This document shows, one piece after another, positions 49,752-58,719 of a stretch of 64,000 nt of DNA. Where the stretch lies: contig NZ_BMSF01000003.1 in assembly GCF_014649015.1 (NCBI RefSeq), forward strand, positions 62,001 through 126,000, given 5' to 3'. Position numbers and translations under genes: made by a program. Origin of the DNA: Streptomyces narbonensis (lineage in GTDB: Bacteria; Actinomycetota; Actinomycetes; Streptomycetales; Streptomycetaceae). Below the pieces are notes generated by a model, which did not search any database, was not told the origin of the DNA, and saw only the letters and a list, made by a program, of their open reading frames with translations. How positions within the stretch are numbered: position 1 is the first letter of the stretch; the number at the start of each line of letters is the position of its first letter.

Positions 49752-51257
49752 TCAGGAGCCCGACCGTGAGCGGGCCTTGAAGGCCGACTTGCGGGCCTCC
49801 TTCGCGGCCGTCTTGTCCCGGTGCAGCCGGCCCATCGCCTCCAGGACCTCCGCCGTCGCCGGGTGCTCCACGCGCCACGCCGCCTCGAAGAAGCCGCTGT
49901 GCCGGCCGGTCAGCCCCTCGATCAGCTCCTGGACCTCCTCCAGGTCGCCGTCCGCGTCGAGCTGCGCCGCGATGGTGTCGATCGCCAGCCAGAAGATCAT
50001 CGACTCCGAGGGCGCGGGCACGTCCGTCGCGCCCCGCTCCGCGAGCCAGACCCGCGCCAGGCCGCCGAGTTCCGCGTCGTCCAGGACCTCCCGGACCGCG
50101 GGCTCCGCCCCCGTGCCCACCAGGGAGAGCGCCTGCTGGCAGTGGAGGCGGCGGAGCGGCGAGCCCGCGTCCGCGCCGCGCGCCGCGTGCAGCAGCTCGC
50201 GCGCCGCGGTCTCGACGTCACGGCCGGAGAGCCACGCGGCGGTCTCTGCGCGCGCGGCGTCCTCCGGGTAGCCCACGATCCCGCCGAGGAGCGCGTCGGC
50301 CCCCTTGTCGGCGAGGTCGCCGACGGCGGGCGCGTGCACACCGGCGTCGAGCATCCGGGCCCGGACGCCGTAGAGGCCGAGCGGGGTGAGCCGGACCATG
50401 CCGTAGCGCGAGACGTCCTCGTCGTCCAGCGGCGCGGCGGGCTCCTCCCCCTCCTCGGCCATCAGGGCCTCGTCGACGGGCTGGTACTCGACGAGCCCGA
50501 TGGCCTCCAGGAGGCGGAACTGCTCGTCGAGCCGCATCATCGCGTCCGAGACCTGCTCCAGGACGTCGTCGGTCGGCTCGCCCATGTCGTCGGGGACGAC
50601 CATCGAGGCGGCGAGCGCGGGCAGCGGCACCGGGCCGTTGCCGGGGCCGCCCTCGCTGACGGTCAGCAGGTAGAGGTTGCCGAGCACGCCCTCCAGGAAC
50701 TCGCCCTCCATCTCGGGGTCCCATTCAAGCGACTCGAGGTCGATCTCGCCGTCCTCGCCGACGATCGTGTCCAGGTCGTCGAGGACCGGCACGACGGCGT
50801 CGGCGAAGACCGCGTCGAAGCCGTCCAGCCAGATCGTGAGGACGTCCTGGGGCGAGCCGCCGGTGACCAGGGCCAGGTTCTCGCCGGGGCCCGCCTCGCC
50901 GGGCGTCTCGTCGTCCGCGCCGTCCTCGACCGACACGAGGCCGGTGTCGACCGCGAGCCGCCAGGCGTCGGCGGCCAGGATCTCGGCCTCCTCGACGGCC
51001 TCCTCGTAGGCCTCCGTGTCCGCGGAGGACCCGGCGCCCTCGTCGCCGTCCGCCTCGACGGTGAGGCCCAGGAGCTCGACGGCGTCCTGCAGTTGCTCGT
51101 CGACGAGCTCGCCGCCCGCGCCGACCCGCGTCTCGGGGCCGGCCCAGCGGGCGAGCCGCACGGCACGGGCGAGGAGCGGCGCGGCCAGGGCGTCCCGCGC
51201 CAGCTCCGCGTCCGCGGGAAGCCGAACGGGGGGAAGGGTGGGCTGCTCCGCTGACAT
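49752..51257 (-). CDS. Large acidic protein, unknown function
   Basis: 501 residues, very acidic in the first 330 (runs of Asp/Glu such as GEDGEIDLESLEWDPEMEGEF) and basic only at the end (KTAAKEARKSAFKARSRSGS). No domain is recognised. The C-terminal half, with RELLHAARGADAGSPLRRLH and ALSLVGTGAEPAVREVL, reads like helical HEAT-type repeats. ATG 51257 after GAGGAG. It may be a Streptomyces protein-binding or helicase-associated factor; no catalytic motif is seen. Confidence 0.7.
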   Translation of the reverse strand: MSAEQPTLPPVRLPADAELARDALAAPLLARAVRLARWAGPETRVGAGGELVDEQLQDAVELLGLTVEADGDEGAGSSADTEAYEEAVEEAEILAADAWRLAVDTGLVSVEDGADDETPGEAGPGENLALVTGGSPQDVLTIWLDGFDAVFADAVVPVLDDLDTIVGEDGEIDLESLEWDPEMEGEFLEGVLGNLYLLTVSEGGPGNGPVPLPALAASMVVPDDMGEPTDDVLEQVSDAMMRLDEQFRLLEAIGLVEYQPVDEALMAEEGEEPAAPLDDEDVSRYGMVRLTPLGLYGVRARMLDAGVHAPAVGDLADKGADALLGGIVGYPEDAARAETAAWLSGRDVETAARELLHAARGADAGSPLRRLHCQQALSLVGTGAEPAVREVLDDAELGGLARVWLAERGATDVPAPSESMIFWLAIDTIAAQLDADGDLEEVQELIEGLTGRHSGFFEAAWRVEHPATAEVLEAMGRLHRDKTAAKEARKSAFKARSRSGS

Positions 51258-51543
51258 GTGGGGTGTCTCCTCGACGCGTACGGGTGGGACCGGGGGTGGG
51301 ACCGGGGGTGGGACGGGAGGGGGACTGGAAGGGGGACGGACGGAGGGACGAGCGGGGGGACCGGAGGGGAAGTCCGGCGAAAGAGCGGTACTCAGCGTAG
51401 ACGCATCCGGGGGGTCGTCCGCCGGTTCACACATCCGTCAGCCTTCGTACACCCGTCGACTCTTGACAAGTTCCCCCCTCTCACAAGAGATTGACGCGCG
51501 TAGATTCATCTGCCGTTCCTCCAAGCACCCTCCGGAGCCCTTG
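51258..51543. other. G-rich intergenic region, no gene
   Basis: From 51282 to 51335 the plus strand has many short G runs (GGGTGGGACCGGGGGTGGGA pattern repeated), a candidate G-quadruplex. The rest is the leader of the nuclease gene, with TTGACA at 51463-51468 but no clear -10. Confidence 0.55.
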
Positions 51544-53382
51544 ATGTCTTCCTCCATACCGAGATTCGCCGCAGTCTCCGCCGTCGTCGCCGCCGCCCTC
51601 GCCGCCGGGCTGCTGGCCGGTTCGACGAGCGCCGTCGCCGAGGACGGTGCCGCCGGCGTCCGCGTCCACGACATCCAGGGCACGACCCGCGTCTCCCCGC
51701 TCGTGGGCAAGCAGGTCACCGGCGTGACCGGCATCGTCACCGGCGTCCGTACCTACGGCTCGCGCGGCTTCTGGATCCAGGACCCCGAGGCCGACGCGAA
51801 CCCGGCCACCAGCGAGGGCCTGTTCGTCTTCACCAGCTCGGTCCCGACCGTCGCCGTCGGCGACGCGGTCAGCGTGAACGGCACGGTCACCGAGTACGTC
51901 CCGGGCGGGCTGAACTCCGGCAACCAGTCGCTGACCCAGCTCTCCAAGCCCGCGATCACGGTGGTCTCGAAGGGCAACGCGGTCCCGGCCCCGGTGACGA
52001 TCGCCCCCTGGTCCGTGCCCGACGAGTACACCCCGGAGGGCGACCCGGCCGCCGGCGGCTCGATCAACGGCCTGACGCTGGACCCGGAGACGTACGCCCT
52101 GGACTACTACGAGTCCCTGGAGGGCACCAACGTCCGCGTCGGCACCTCGCGGGTGGTCGGCGCCACCGACCCGTATTCCGAGCTCTGGGTGACGGTGAAG
52201 CCCTGGGAGAACCGCAACTGGCGCGGCGGCACGGTCTACGGCTCGTACGAGTCCCAGAACACCGGCCGGCTCCAGATCCAGTCGCTGACCCCGATCGCCC
52301 AGCAGCCCTTCCCGAAGGCGAACGTCGGCGACTGGCTGACGGGCACGAGCGAGGGGCCGCTCGACTTCAACCAGTTCGGCGGCTACACGCTGACGGCCCG
52401 CACGCTCGGCAAGGTCGAGGACAAGGGCCTGGAGCGCGAGAGCACGGACAAGCAGCACAAGAACGAGCTGGCCGTGGCGACGTACAACGTCGAGAACCTC
52501 GACCCGACCGACCCGCAGGAGAAGTTCGACGCCCTCGCGAAGGCGGTCGTCGACAACCTCGCCTCGCCCGACATCCTGGCCCTGGAGGAGATCCAGGACA
52601 ACAACGGCGCGAAGAACGACGGCACGGTCGCCGCCGACCAGACGGTCAAGAAGTTCACGGACGCGATCGTCGCGGCCGGCGGCCCGGCGTACGAGTGGCG
52701 CTCGGTCGACCCGGAGAACAACAAGGACGGCGGCGAGCCCGGCGGCAACATCCGCCAGGTCTTCCTCTTCAACCCCGAGCGGGTCTCCTTCACCGACCGC
52801 GCGGCGACCGACGCGACCGCGGCCACCGGCGTGACGGGCTCGAAGGGCCGCGCGGCCCTGACGGTGTCCCCCGGCCGGATCGACCCGGCGAACACCGCCT
52901 GGGAGAGCAGCCGCAAGCCGCTCGCGGGCGAGTTCGTCTTCCGCGGCCGGACGGTCTTCGTGATCGCCAACCACTTCGGCTCGAAGGGCGGCGACGAGTC
53001 CATCGTCTCGCACCACCAGCCGCCGAACCGTTCCTCCGAGGCGAAGCGCCTGCTCCAGGCTCAGTCCGTCAACGCCTTCGTGAAGGACATCGTCGCCCTG
53101 GAGAAGCAGGCCGACGTCCTGGTCGTCGGAGACATCAACGACTTCGAGTTCTCCGGGACCACGGAGGCGCTGGCCGACGGCGACGTGCTGTACCCGGCCG
53201 TGAAGTCGCTGCCGCGCTCCGAGCGGTACTCGTACGTCTACCAGGGCAACAGCCAGGTCCTCGACCAGATCCTGACCAGCCCCGGCGTGCACCACTTCGA
53301 GTACGACAGCGTGCACATCAACGCCGAGTTCGCCGACCAGGACAGCGACCACGACCCGCAGGTCCTGCGCTTCCGCCCGTAG
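51544..53382 (+). CDS. Secreted ExeM/NucH-type nuclease
   Basis: 612 residues. A Sec signal peptide (SSSIPRFAAVSAVVAAALAA to VAEDG) is followed by an OB-fold YhcR-like domain (about 40-190) and then an endonuclease/exonuclease/phosphatase domain (about 305-610; ATYNVENL, ALEEIQDN, FRGRTVFVIANHFGSKGG, VVGDINDFEFSG, DQDSDHDPQVL). These carry the Asn, Glu, Asp and His of the DNase I fold. It probably degrades extracellular DNA for phosphate or during development. ATG 51544 after CCGGAG. Confidence 0.9.
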   Translation: MSSSIPRFAAVSAVVAAALAAGLLAGSTSAVAEDGAAGVRVHDIQGTTRVSPLVGKQVTGVTGIVTGVRTYGSRGFWIQDPEADANPATSEGLFVFTSSVPTVAVGDAVSVNGTVTEYVPGGLNSGNQSLTQLSKPAITVVSKGNAVPAPVTIAPWSVPDEYTPEGDPAAGGSINGLTLDPETYALDYYESLEGTNVRVGTSRVVGATDPYSELWVTVKPWENRNWRGGTVYGSYESQNTGRLQIQSLTPIAQQPFPKANVGDWLTGTSEGPLDFNQFGGYTLTARTLGKVEDKGLERESTDKQHKNELAVATYNVENLDPTDPQEKFDALAKAVVDNLASPDILALEEIQDNNGAKNDGTVAADQTVKKFTDAIVAAGGPAYEWRSVDPENNKDGGEPGGNIRQVFLFNPERVSFTDRAATDATAATGVTGSKGRAALTVSPGRIDPANTAWESSRKPLAGEFVFRGRTVFVIANHFGSKGGDESIVSHHQPPNRSSEAKRLLQAQSVNAFVKDIVALEKQADVLVVGDINDFEFSGTTEALADGDVLYPAVKSLPRSERYSYVYQGNSQVLDQILTSPGVHHFEYDSVHINAEFADQDSDHDPQVLRFRP

Positions 53383-53397
53383 TACCGACCCGGTCGG

Positions 53398-54117
53398 TCA
53401 CACGCCCGCGTTGAGGCTCAGCGCGGGCGTGAACTTCCGCACCCGGCTGCCGGCGATCCCGGGGTGGTTCGCCACCGCCGCCCAGGCCTCGCCGACCGGG
53501 CTGGTGGCCAGACTCATCAGCCACGCCGTGTGGGCCTGCTCGCTCTCCCACTCGGCGAGGTCGAGGGCGCGGGTGCCGTCGGCGGAGAGGTGGAACTGGG
53601 CGCCGATCGCGCCCGGTATCCGCTGCGACCCCTCGTCCTGGGCCAGCGCGGTGAACACGCTGTCCACCCAGGCTCTCTGGCGCCCGGCGTCCGGCCCGTC
53701 GAACTCGACCTCGACGGCCGCGACGAGGCCCGGCACCGCCCCCGCGCTCTCCTCGTTGAGGACGGCGGTCCGGTACGGCGGCGCGTAGCGGTGCGGCTCG
53801 ACCCGCTCGATCCCGGGGACGGCCGCGTCGATCTCGGCGTCCCGGTCGTCACGGCGGGTGTGGACGAAGTCGTCGTAGGCTTCGTGGGTGGCCCACTGCG
53901 CGTACTGGAGCAGCGTATCGCCGTCCGTTCCGCAGTAGACGGTGTATCCGAGCAGCCTCGGGTCCGGCCACTCCCGGCTCTCCCAGGCCTTGCGGACGGC
54001 CTCGACGGCGGCGCGCTGGCGCTCGGGGGTGCCGACCGACCAGGTGCTGACGAGGACGGCTTCGACGCCGGGACGGTGGATCTCGGGACGGGCGTCGGGG
54101 TGTGCGACGGCGTTCAT
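53398..54117 (-). CDS. Antibiotic-biosynthesis-monooxygenase-like (double ABM) protein
   Basis: 239 residues. Two ferredoxin-like ABM halves: VLVSTWSVGTPERQRAAVEAV with LLQYAQWATHEAY, and AAVEVEFDGPDAGRQRAWVD with GTRALDLAEWESEQAH. ABM proteins oxidise or bind aromatic polyketides, but many have no known job. No polyketide genes are nearby. ATG 54117 after GAGGGAG. The stop touches a short ACCGAC/GTCGGT hairpin shared with the nuclease gene. Confidence 0.8.
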   Translation of the reverse strand: MNAVAHPDARPEIHRPGVEAVLVSTWSVGTPERQRAAVEAVRKAWESREWPDPRLLGYTVYCGTDGDTLLQYAQWATHEAYDDFVHTRRDDRDAEIDAAVPGIERVEPHRYAPPYRTAVLNEESAGAVPGLVAAVEVEFDGPDAGRQRAWVDSVFTALAQDEGSQRIPGAIGAQFHLSADGTRALDLAEWESEQAHTAWLMSLATSPVGEAWAAVANHPGIAGSRVRKFTPALSLNAGV

Positions 54118-54203
54118 GGAGGGCTCCCTCTCTTCAGTTGGCCATACCATCTCGCTTCGGCCATGAACGCGGCATGAAATCCCCTTGTGTGAGACTCGGC
54201 AGC

Positions 54204-54647
54204 ATGATTCTCCGCCCTGCCATCCGCGCCGAACTGCCCGCCGTCCTCGCCCTCCTGGCCGACGAGGGGCAGGTCGTCGACCCCGCCACGATCGTCGTCA
54301 CCGAGGCGTACGAGCGGGCCTTCGCCGCCATCGCGGACGACCCGCGCAACGAGGTGCTGGTCCTCGTCGACGGCGGACCTGTCCTGGGCTGCCTCCAGGC
54401 CACGTACATCCCCGGCCTCGGCAAGGGCGGCGCCGAGCGGGCCCTGATCGAGGCGGTCCGGATCAGGGCGGACCGGAGGGGCAGCGGCCTGGGGCGGGAG
54501 CTGATGGAGCGGGCCGTCGCGCGGGCCCGCGAGCGGGGCTGCGCGCTGGTCCAGCTGACGAGCGACAAGCGGCGGACGGAGGCCCATCGCTTCTACGCGT
54601 CGCTGGGCTTCGCGCGCAGCCACGACGGCTTCAAGCTGAACCTGTAG
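54204..54647 (+). CDS. GNAT N-acetyltransferase
   Basis: 147 residues. ILRPAIRAELPAVLALLADE opening, EAVRIRADRRGSGLGRELM (the acetyl-CoA loop R-x-x-G-x-G) and ALVQLTSDKRRTEAHRFYASLGF are the GNAT motifs. The ATG at 54204 is typical for the family; ATG 54174 would add 10 residues. Acceptor unknown. Convergent with the SDR gene, 5 bases apart. Confidence 0.83.
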   Translation: MILRPAIRAELPAVLALLADEGQVVDPATIVVTEAYERAFAAIADDPRNEVLVLVDGGPVLGCLQATYIPGLGKGGAERALIEAVRIRADRRGSGLGRELMERAVARARERGCALVQLTSDKRRTEAHRFYASLGFARSHDGFKLNL

Positions 54648-54652
54648 GCGGC

Positions 54653-55390
54653 TCAGCCGAGCAGGTGACCGCCGCCGTCCACGAGGAGCACCTCGCCGGT
54701 GATGTACGAGGCGTGGGCGAGGTCGAAGACGGCCTCGGCGATGTCCTCGGGGCGGCCGACACGGCGCAGCGGAACGACCCCGGCGACATGCGCCTTGGCC
54801 GCGTCGGCGCCGTCGACCCCGTCGAACCAGGGGGTGTCGATGAGTCCGGGCGCGACGGCGTTGACCCGGACGTCAGGGCCGAGGGTCTTGGCGAGGAGCT
54901 TCGTCATGTGGTTGACGGCGGCCTTGGAGACCGCGTACGGGATGGAGCTGCCGCCCGGCCGGACGCCGGCCTGGGAGGAGATCGTCACGACGCTGCCGCG
55001 GGTCTTCCGCAGGTGCGGGACGGCGGCGGTGACGGTCTGCCAGACGCCGATGACGTTGACGTCGTAGAGGTGCCGCCAGACGTCGGGCGAGGCGGCTTCG
55101 AGGTCGTCGTGCGGGATGAACCGGGTGGTGCCCGCGCAGTTGACGAGGATGTCGAGGCGGCCCAGGCGCTCGACGGTCCGCTCGACGAGCTCCTTGGCCT
55201 GGGTCTCGTCGGAGACGTCCGCCCGGAGGTAGACGGCGCCGGGCAGTTCGGCGGCGAGGCGTTCCCCCGCCTCGACGGAACGGGCGGAGTTGACGACGAC
55301 CCGGATGCCGGCCTCGGCGAGGCGGCGGGCGACGGCGGCCCCGATGCCCGAGGACGAGCCGGTGACGAGTGCGACGCGCTGTTCGCTCAT
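54653..55390 (-). CDS. Short-chain dehydrogenase/reductase (SDR)
   Basis: 245 residues. Classical SDR: cofactor motif TGSSSGIG, NCAG, SISSQAGV with the catalytic Ser, and Tyr-xxx-Lys in YAVSKAAVNHM. NAD(P)-dependent oxidation or reduction of an alcohol or ketone, substrate unknown; the ADR VS segment after strand 3 suggests NAD(P) preference cannot be fixed. Start ATG 55390. Divergent from the DapA-like gene, with a 110-base gap. Confidence 0.9.
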   Translation of the reverse strand: MSEQRVALVTGSSSGIGAAVARRLAEAGIRVVVNSARSVEAGERLAAELPGAVYLRADVSDETQAKELVERTVERLGRLDILVNCAGTTRFIPHDDLEAASPDVWRHLYDVNVIGVWQTVTAAVPHLRKTRGSVVTISSQAGVRPGGSSIPYAVSKAAVNHMTKLLAKTLGPDVRVNAVAPGLIDTPWFDGVDGADAAKAHVAGVVPLRRVGRPEDIAEAVFDLAHASYITGEVLLVDGGGHLLG

Positions 55391-55524
55391 GCTGTGGTGT
55401 TCTCCATATCCCCCTGTCGCGCCCGCCGATCATCTCAGAGCAACCCACCCTTCAGCAGCGCTTATCTCTCGAACCAAGCAGAACTAAGTGGACCTTCACG
55501 GTCATGCGTGCCCAGACTGTCCGG

Positions 55525-56409
55525 ATGAGCACTGGACACCCTTTCGGCCGCGCGCTCTGCGCGATGATCACGCCCTTCTCCGCCTCCGGCGCGCTCGACC
55601 TCGACCGGGCGAGCGAGCTGGCCGCGCATCTGGTGTCGGAGGGCTGTGACGGCCTGGTCCTCAACGGCACCACCGGCGAGTCGCCGACCACCACCGACGC
55701 CGAGAAGGCCGGACTCGTCCGCGCCGTCCGGGCGGCGGTGGGTCCGGGCCCCTCGCTTCTCACGGGCGTCGGCACCGCCGACACCCGGCACACCGCGGAG
55801 CTGGCCCGTGAGGCCGAGAAGGCGGGCGCCGACGGGCTGCTCGTCGTCACCCCGTACTACAGCCGCCCTCCGCAGGCGGCCGTCGAGGCGCACTTCCTGA
55901 AGGTCGCGGACGCGACGGCGCTGCCGGTGATGGTCTACGACATCCCCGGCCGCACGGGCACGCGCGTCGAGCCGGCGACCATGCGGCGGCTCGCCGGGCA
56001 CCCGCGGATCGTGGCGGTGAAGGACTGCTCGTACGACTTCCTGGCCTCGGCCCGGCTGATCGCGGAGACCGGCCTCGCGTACTACTCGGGCGCCGAGGAG
56101 CTGAACCTGCCGCTGTACGCGGTCGGCGGCGCCGGCTACGTCAGCACGGTGGCCAACGTGGTGCCCCGGCAACTGCGCGCGGTCCTGGACGCCTTCGACG
56201 CCGGCGACACCGCCGGGGCGGCCCTGCTCCACGCCCGCACGATGCCGCTGGCCGAGCTGATGATGGCCTCGGGCCTGCCCGGCACGGTGACCGCCAAGGC
56301 ACTGCTCGGCGGGCCGGTGCGGGAACCGCTGCAGCCCGCCGACCGGGAGACGGTCGACGGGCTGCGGGGTGCGCTCGAAGCGCTGCTTCAGGCGGAGTCG
56401 GTCGTGTAG
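55525..56409 (+). CDS. dapA: 4-hydroxy-tetrahydrodipicolinate synthase-like (DapA family)
   Basis: 294 residues from ATG 55525 (ATG 55504 is in frame). The Schiff-base Lys166 lies in IVAVKDCSYDF, Tyr138 in VMVYDIPGRTGTR, and LNGTTGESPTTT is the substrate loop. It condenses pyruvate with aspartate semialdehyde in lysine and diaminopimelate synthesis, which fits dapD 270 bases on. It ends only 22 bases inside the secreted peptide gene, which is on the other strand. A second copy of dapA may exist elsewhere; the KdgD branch is excluded by sequence. Confidence 0.88.
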   Translation: MSTGHPFGRALCAMITPFSASGALDLDRASELAAHLVSEGCDGLVLNGTTGESPTTTDAEKAGLVRAVRAAVGPGPSLLTGVGTADTRHTAELAREAEKAGADGLLVVTPYYSRPPQAAVEAHFLKVADATALPVMVYDIPGRTGTRVEPATMRRLAGHPRIVAVKDCSYDFLASARLIAETGLAYYSGAEELNLPLYAVGGAGYVSTVANVVPRQLRAVLDAFDAGDTAGAALLHARTMPLAELMMASGLPGTVTAKALLGGPVREPLQPADRETVDGLRGALEALLQAESVV

Positions 56410-56606
56410 GTCCGGCCGAGGATCGCGGCGTGCTCCAGGACGTCCTCCAGCGGGTCGTCGATCTGCCCGGTGTGGAGGGAGAGGCTGGGGCCGTTCGTGA
56501 CGGTCGGGCCGTTGTGCGTGTGCGTCTCGTCCGCCTGGGCCGTGCCCGCCGGAAGCAGCACCGCCAGCGCCGTGAGCACCCCGGCGACCGTGGGCTTCGT
56601 CCTCAT
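56388..56606 (-). CDS. Small secreted peptide, unknown function
   Basis: 72 residues. A clear Sec signal (KPTVAGVLTALAVLLPAG to AQADE) leaves a mature part of about 45 residues with a His-containing start (ETHTHNGPTVTNGP), then SLSLHTGQIDDPLEDVLEHAA. No cysteine, so not a disulfide peptide. ATG 56606 after GCGAGGAG. The 3' end overlaps the dapA end by 22 bases on the opposite strand. It sits downstream of dapD behind a strong hairpin. Confidence 0.75.
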   Translation of the reverse strand: MRTKPTVAGVLTALAVLLPAGTAQADETHTHNGPTVTNGPSLSLHTGQIDDPLEDVLEHAAILGRTYTTDSA

Positions 56607-56633
56607 GTCGACTCCTCGCCTTGTCTGCGTACA

Positions 56634-56678
56634 GTGACTCTGCGTCCTGCCTAACGCCGGCCGTTGACGCAGAGTCAC
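56634..56678. terminator. Strong hairpin after dapD
   Basis: GTGACTCTGCGTC (56634-56646) pairs perfectly with 56666-56678, with an inner AACG/CGTT pair. Just beyond the dapD stop on the minus strand. The secreted-peptide gene follows 28 bases later, so it may rely on read-through or a promoter inside this hairpin. Confidence 0.75.
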
Positions 56679-56682
56679 CGCA

Positions 56683-57666
56683 TCAGTTGTGGCTGTGGAG
56701 GATCTCGTTCAGTCCGCCCCAGACCGCGTTGTTCGGGCGTGCCTCGACGGCTCCGGTGACCGAGTTGCGGCGGAAGAGGATGTTCGAGCCGCCGGAGAGC
56801 TCACGGGCCTTGACGATCTGGCCGTCGGGCATGGTGACCCGGGTGCCGGCCGTGACGTACAGACCGGCCTCGACGACGCACTCGTCGCCGAGGGCGATGC
56901 CGACGCCCGCCTCGGCGCCGATCAGGCAGCGCTCGCCGATCGAGATGACGACGTTGCCGCCGCCGGACAGGGTGCCCATGGTGGAGGCGCCGCCGCCGAT
57001 GTCGGAGCCGTTGCCGACGACGACGCCGGCGGAGATCCGGCCCTCGACCATCGAGGTGCCGAGGGTGCCGGCGTTGAAGTTGACGAAGCCCTCGTGCATG
57101 ACGGTGGTGCCGGCGGCGAGGTGGGCGCCGAGGCGGACGCGGTCGGCGTCGGCGACGCGGACCCCGGCGGGCACGACGTAGTCGGTCATGCGCGGGAACT
57201 TGTCGATCGAGGTCACCTGGAGGTGCAGGCCCTCGGCGCGGGCGTTGAGCCGGACCTTCTCGATGTCGTCCACGGCGACCGGGCCGAGCGAGGTCCAGGC
57301 GACGTTGGCGAGGAGACCGAAGACGCCGTCCAGGCTCTGGCCGTGCGGCTTGACCAGCCGGTGGCTGAGCAGGTGCAGGCGCAGGTAGGCGTCGTGCGCG
57401 TCGAGCGGCTTGTCGTCGAGCGAGGAGATGACGGTACGGACGGCGACCACCTCGACGCCGCGGCGGGCGTCCACGCCGAGGGCCTTGGCGGCCCCGTCAC
57501 CGAGGGCGTTCACGGCCTCGTCGGGGGTGAGCCGCTCGGTGCCGGCGGGGCCGGGCGTGTCGGTCAGCTCGGGGGCGGGGAACCAGGTGTCGAGAACGGA
57601 GCCGTCACCGGCGATGGTGGCGAGGCCGGCGGCGACGGCGCCGGTGGTGCGAGGAGCAGTGGTCAT
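56683..57666 (-). CDS. dapD: 2,3,4,5-tetrahydropyridine-2,6-dicarboxylate N-succinyltransferase
   Basis: 327 residues. Left-handed beta-helix hexapeptide repeats are visible ([44 protein letters not shown]), and the ends hold [18 protein letters not shown] and [16 protein letters not shown]. It adds succinyl from succinyl-CoA to the tetrahydrodipicolinate made after DapA, in the DAP/lysine branch for peptidoglycan. ATG 57666. This is the actinobacterial DapD type, longer than the proteobacterial one. Confidence 0.93.
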   Translation of the reverse strand: MTTAPRTTGAVAAGLATIAGDGSVLDTWFPAPELTDTPGPAGTERLTPDEAVNALGDGAAKALGVDARRGVEVVAVRTVISSLDDKPLDAHDAYLRLHLLSHRLVKPHGQSLDGVFGLLANVAWTSLGPVAVDDIEKVRLNARAEGLHLQVTSIDKFPRMTDYVVPAGVRVADADRVRLGAHLAAGTTVMHEGFVNFNAGTLGTSMVEGRISAGVVVGNGSDIGGGASTMGTLSGGGNVVISIGERCLIGAEAGVGIALGDECVVEAGLYVTAGTRVTMPDGQIVKARELSGGSNILFRRNSVTGAVEARPNNAVWGGLNEILHSHN

Positions 57667-57680
57667 GACGGAAAACCTAA

Positions 57681-57707
57681 CGGTCGGGCCCCCGCGCGGG
57701 CCAACCG
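57681..57707. terminator. Likely hairpin between tetR and dapD
   Basis: An interrupted GC stem (CGGT-GGCCC with GGGCC-ACCG) lies in the 44-base gap after the tetR stop, before dapD on the same strand. Confidence 0.45.
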
Positions 57708-57710
57708 GTC

Positions 57711-58313
57711 TCAGGTGTCGGTCGAGCGGATGGTCGGTTCCGACGAGGCCGGGACCCCGGAGTCGGGCGCTTCCTTCAACACCCGGGCGAGCATCTCGCG
57801 CGCGTGGTCCTCGTTGTACGAACCGCCGGTGAGCAGGACCTGGAGGCAGACGCCGTCCATGAGGGCGACCAGGGCGCGCGCGGTGGCGGGGTCGGTCCGG
57901 GCGGAGAGCGCGGCGACGGCGGACTCGGTCCACTCGGCGGCGACGGGGCGCAGGGCGGGGCGGCGCAGGGCGGCGAGGTAGAGCTCGTACTCCAGCTCCA
58001 CGCCGGCGCGTTCGCCTCCCAGCCACTCCCCCAGGAGCCGGGCGAGCGCGGTGGCGAGGCCGGCGGCCGGGTCGGCGAGGGCGGGGCTCTCACGGAGGCG
58101 TCGCCCGAAGCCTTCGTTGGCCTCGCGGAGGGCGGCGACGAGGAGTTCGTCGAGGGAGGCGAAGTGGTACGTGGTGGAGCCGAGCGGCACGTCCGCCTCG
58201 GCGGCGACCGTGCGGTGGCTCAGCCCGGCGAGTCCGGACCGCCCGACGACGCGGAGGGCCGCGGCGACGATCCGCTCGCGCCGCCCGGGGTCGTGGCGGC
58301 GGGCGCGGGCCAT
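57711..58313 (-). CDS. TetR-family repressor of the SMR pump
   Basis: 200 residues. [32 protein letters not shown] and [17 protein letters not shown]. The C-terminal ligand domain includes [21 protein letters not shown] and [16 protein letters not shown] 58313 overlaps the TGA of the SMR gene (ATGA), so it is translated from the same mRNA. Repeated GCGTAC boxes in the SMR leader are its likely sites. Confidence 0.9.
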   Translation of the reverse strand: MARARRHDPGRRERIVAAALRVVGRSGLAGLSHRTVAAEADVPLGSTTYHFASLDELLVAALREANEGFGRRLRESPALADPAAGLATALARLLGEWLGGERAGVELEYELYLAALRRPALRPVAAEWTESAVAALSARTDPATARALVALMDGVCLQVLLTGGSYNEDHAREMLARVLKEAPDSGVPASSEPTIRSTDT

Positions 58314-58633
58314 CAGTGCGCGCCCCCGAGGTTGAGGACGGCGACCCCGGCGACGATCAGCAGGATCCCGGCGATCTTGGCGAGGCTGAGGGTCTCGCCG
58401 AGGAAGAGGATGCCGATCGTGGCGACGGCGGCGGTGCCGACGCCGGACCAGATGGCGTACGCGGTGCCGACCTGGAGCGTCTTGAGGGCCTGCGCGAGGA
58501 GCGCGAAGGCGATCAGGTAGCCGGCGCCGGTGACGAGCGAGGGCCAGAGCTTGGTGAAGCCGTCGCTGTACTTCATCGAGGTGGTGGCGAGGATCTCCGC
58601 CACGATGGCGCCCGCCAGGAGTCCGTATCCCAT
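58313..58633 (-). CDS. Small multidrug resistance (SMR/EmrE-like) transporter
   Basis: 106 residues, four membrane helices. The essential helix-1 glutamate is in LLAGAIVAEILATTSMKYSDGFT, with the loop KLWPSL and helix 3 YAIWSGVGTAAVATIG typical of SMR dimers. Exports cationic compounds in exchange for protons. ATG 58633; stop overlaps tetR. Confidence 0.9.
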   Translation of the reverse strand: MGYGLLAGAIVAEILATTSMKYSDGFTKLWPSLVTGAGYLIAFALLAQALKTLQVGTAYAIWSGVGTAAVATIGILFLGETLSLAKIAGILLIVAGVAVLNLGGAH

Positions 58634-58674
58634 GCGTACGAGCGTACACATCGATGCGTACAGGCGTACACATA
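58631..58674. promoter_or_regulatory. GCGTAC-repeat operator and minus-strand promoter of the SMR-tetR operon
   Basis: GCGTAC occurs four times between 58634 and 58670 with spacings of 9 to 12 bases. The possible minus-strand -10 TATGTG (58674-58669) and -35 TTGCGC (58696-58691) have a 16-base spacer. The operator would lie over the transcription start. Confidence 0.65.
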
Positions 58675-58719
58675 GAATCCGCACAGGTGTGCGCAACGGC
58701 TACCGATACGGTGTCCCGC

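Noticed and set aside
53398..54117. Part of an aromatic polyketide cluster (because of ABM domains)
   Set aside because: No ketosynthase, cyclase or transporter of that type is nearby; ABM proteins are common outside such clusters.
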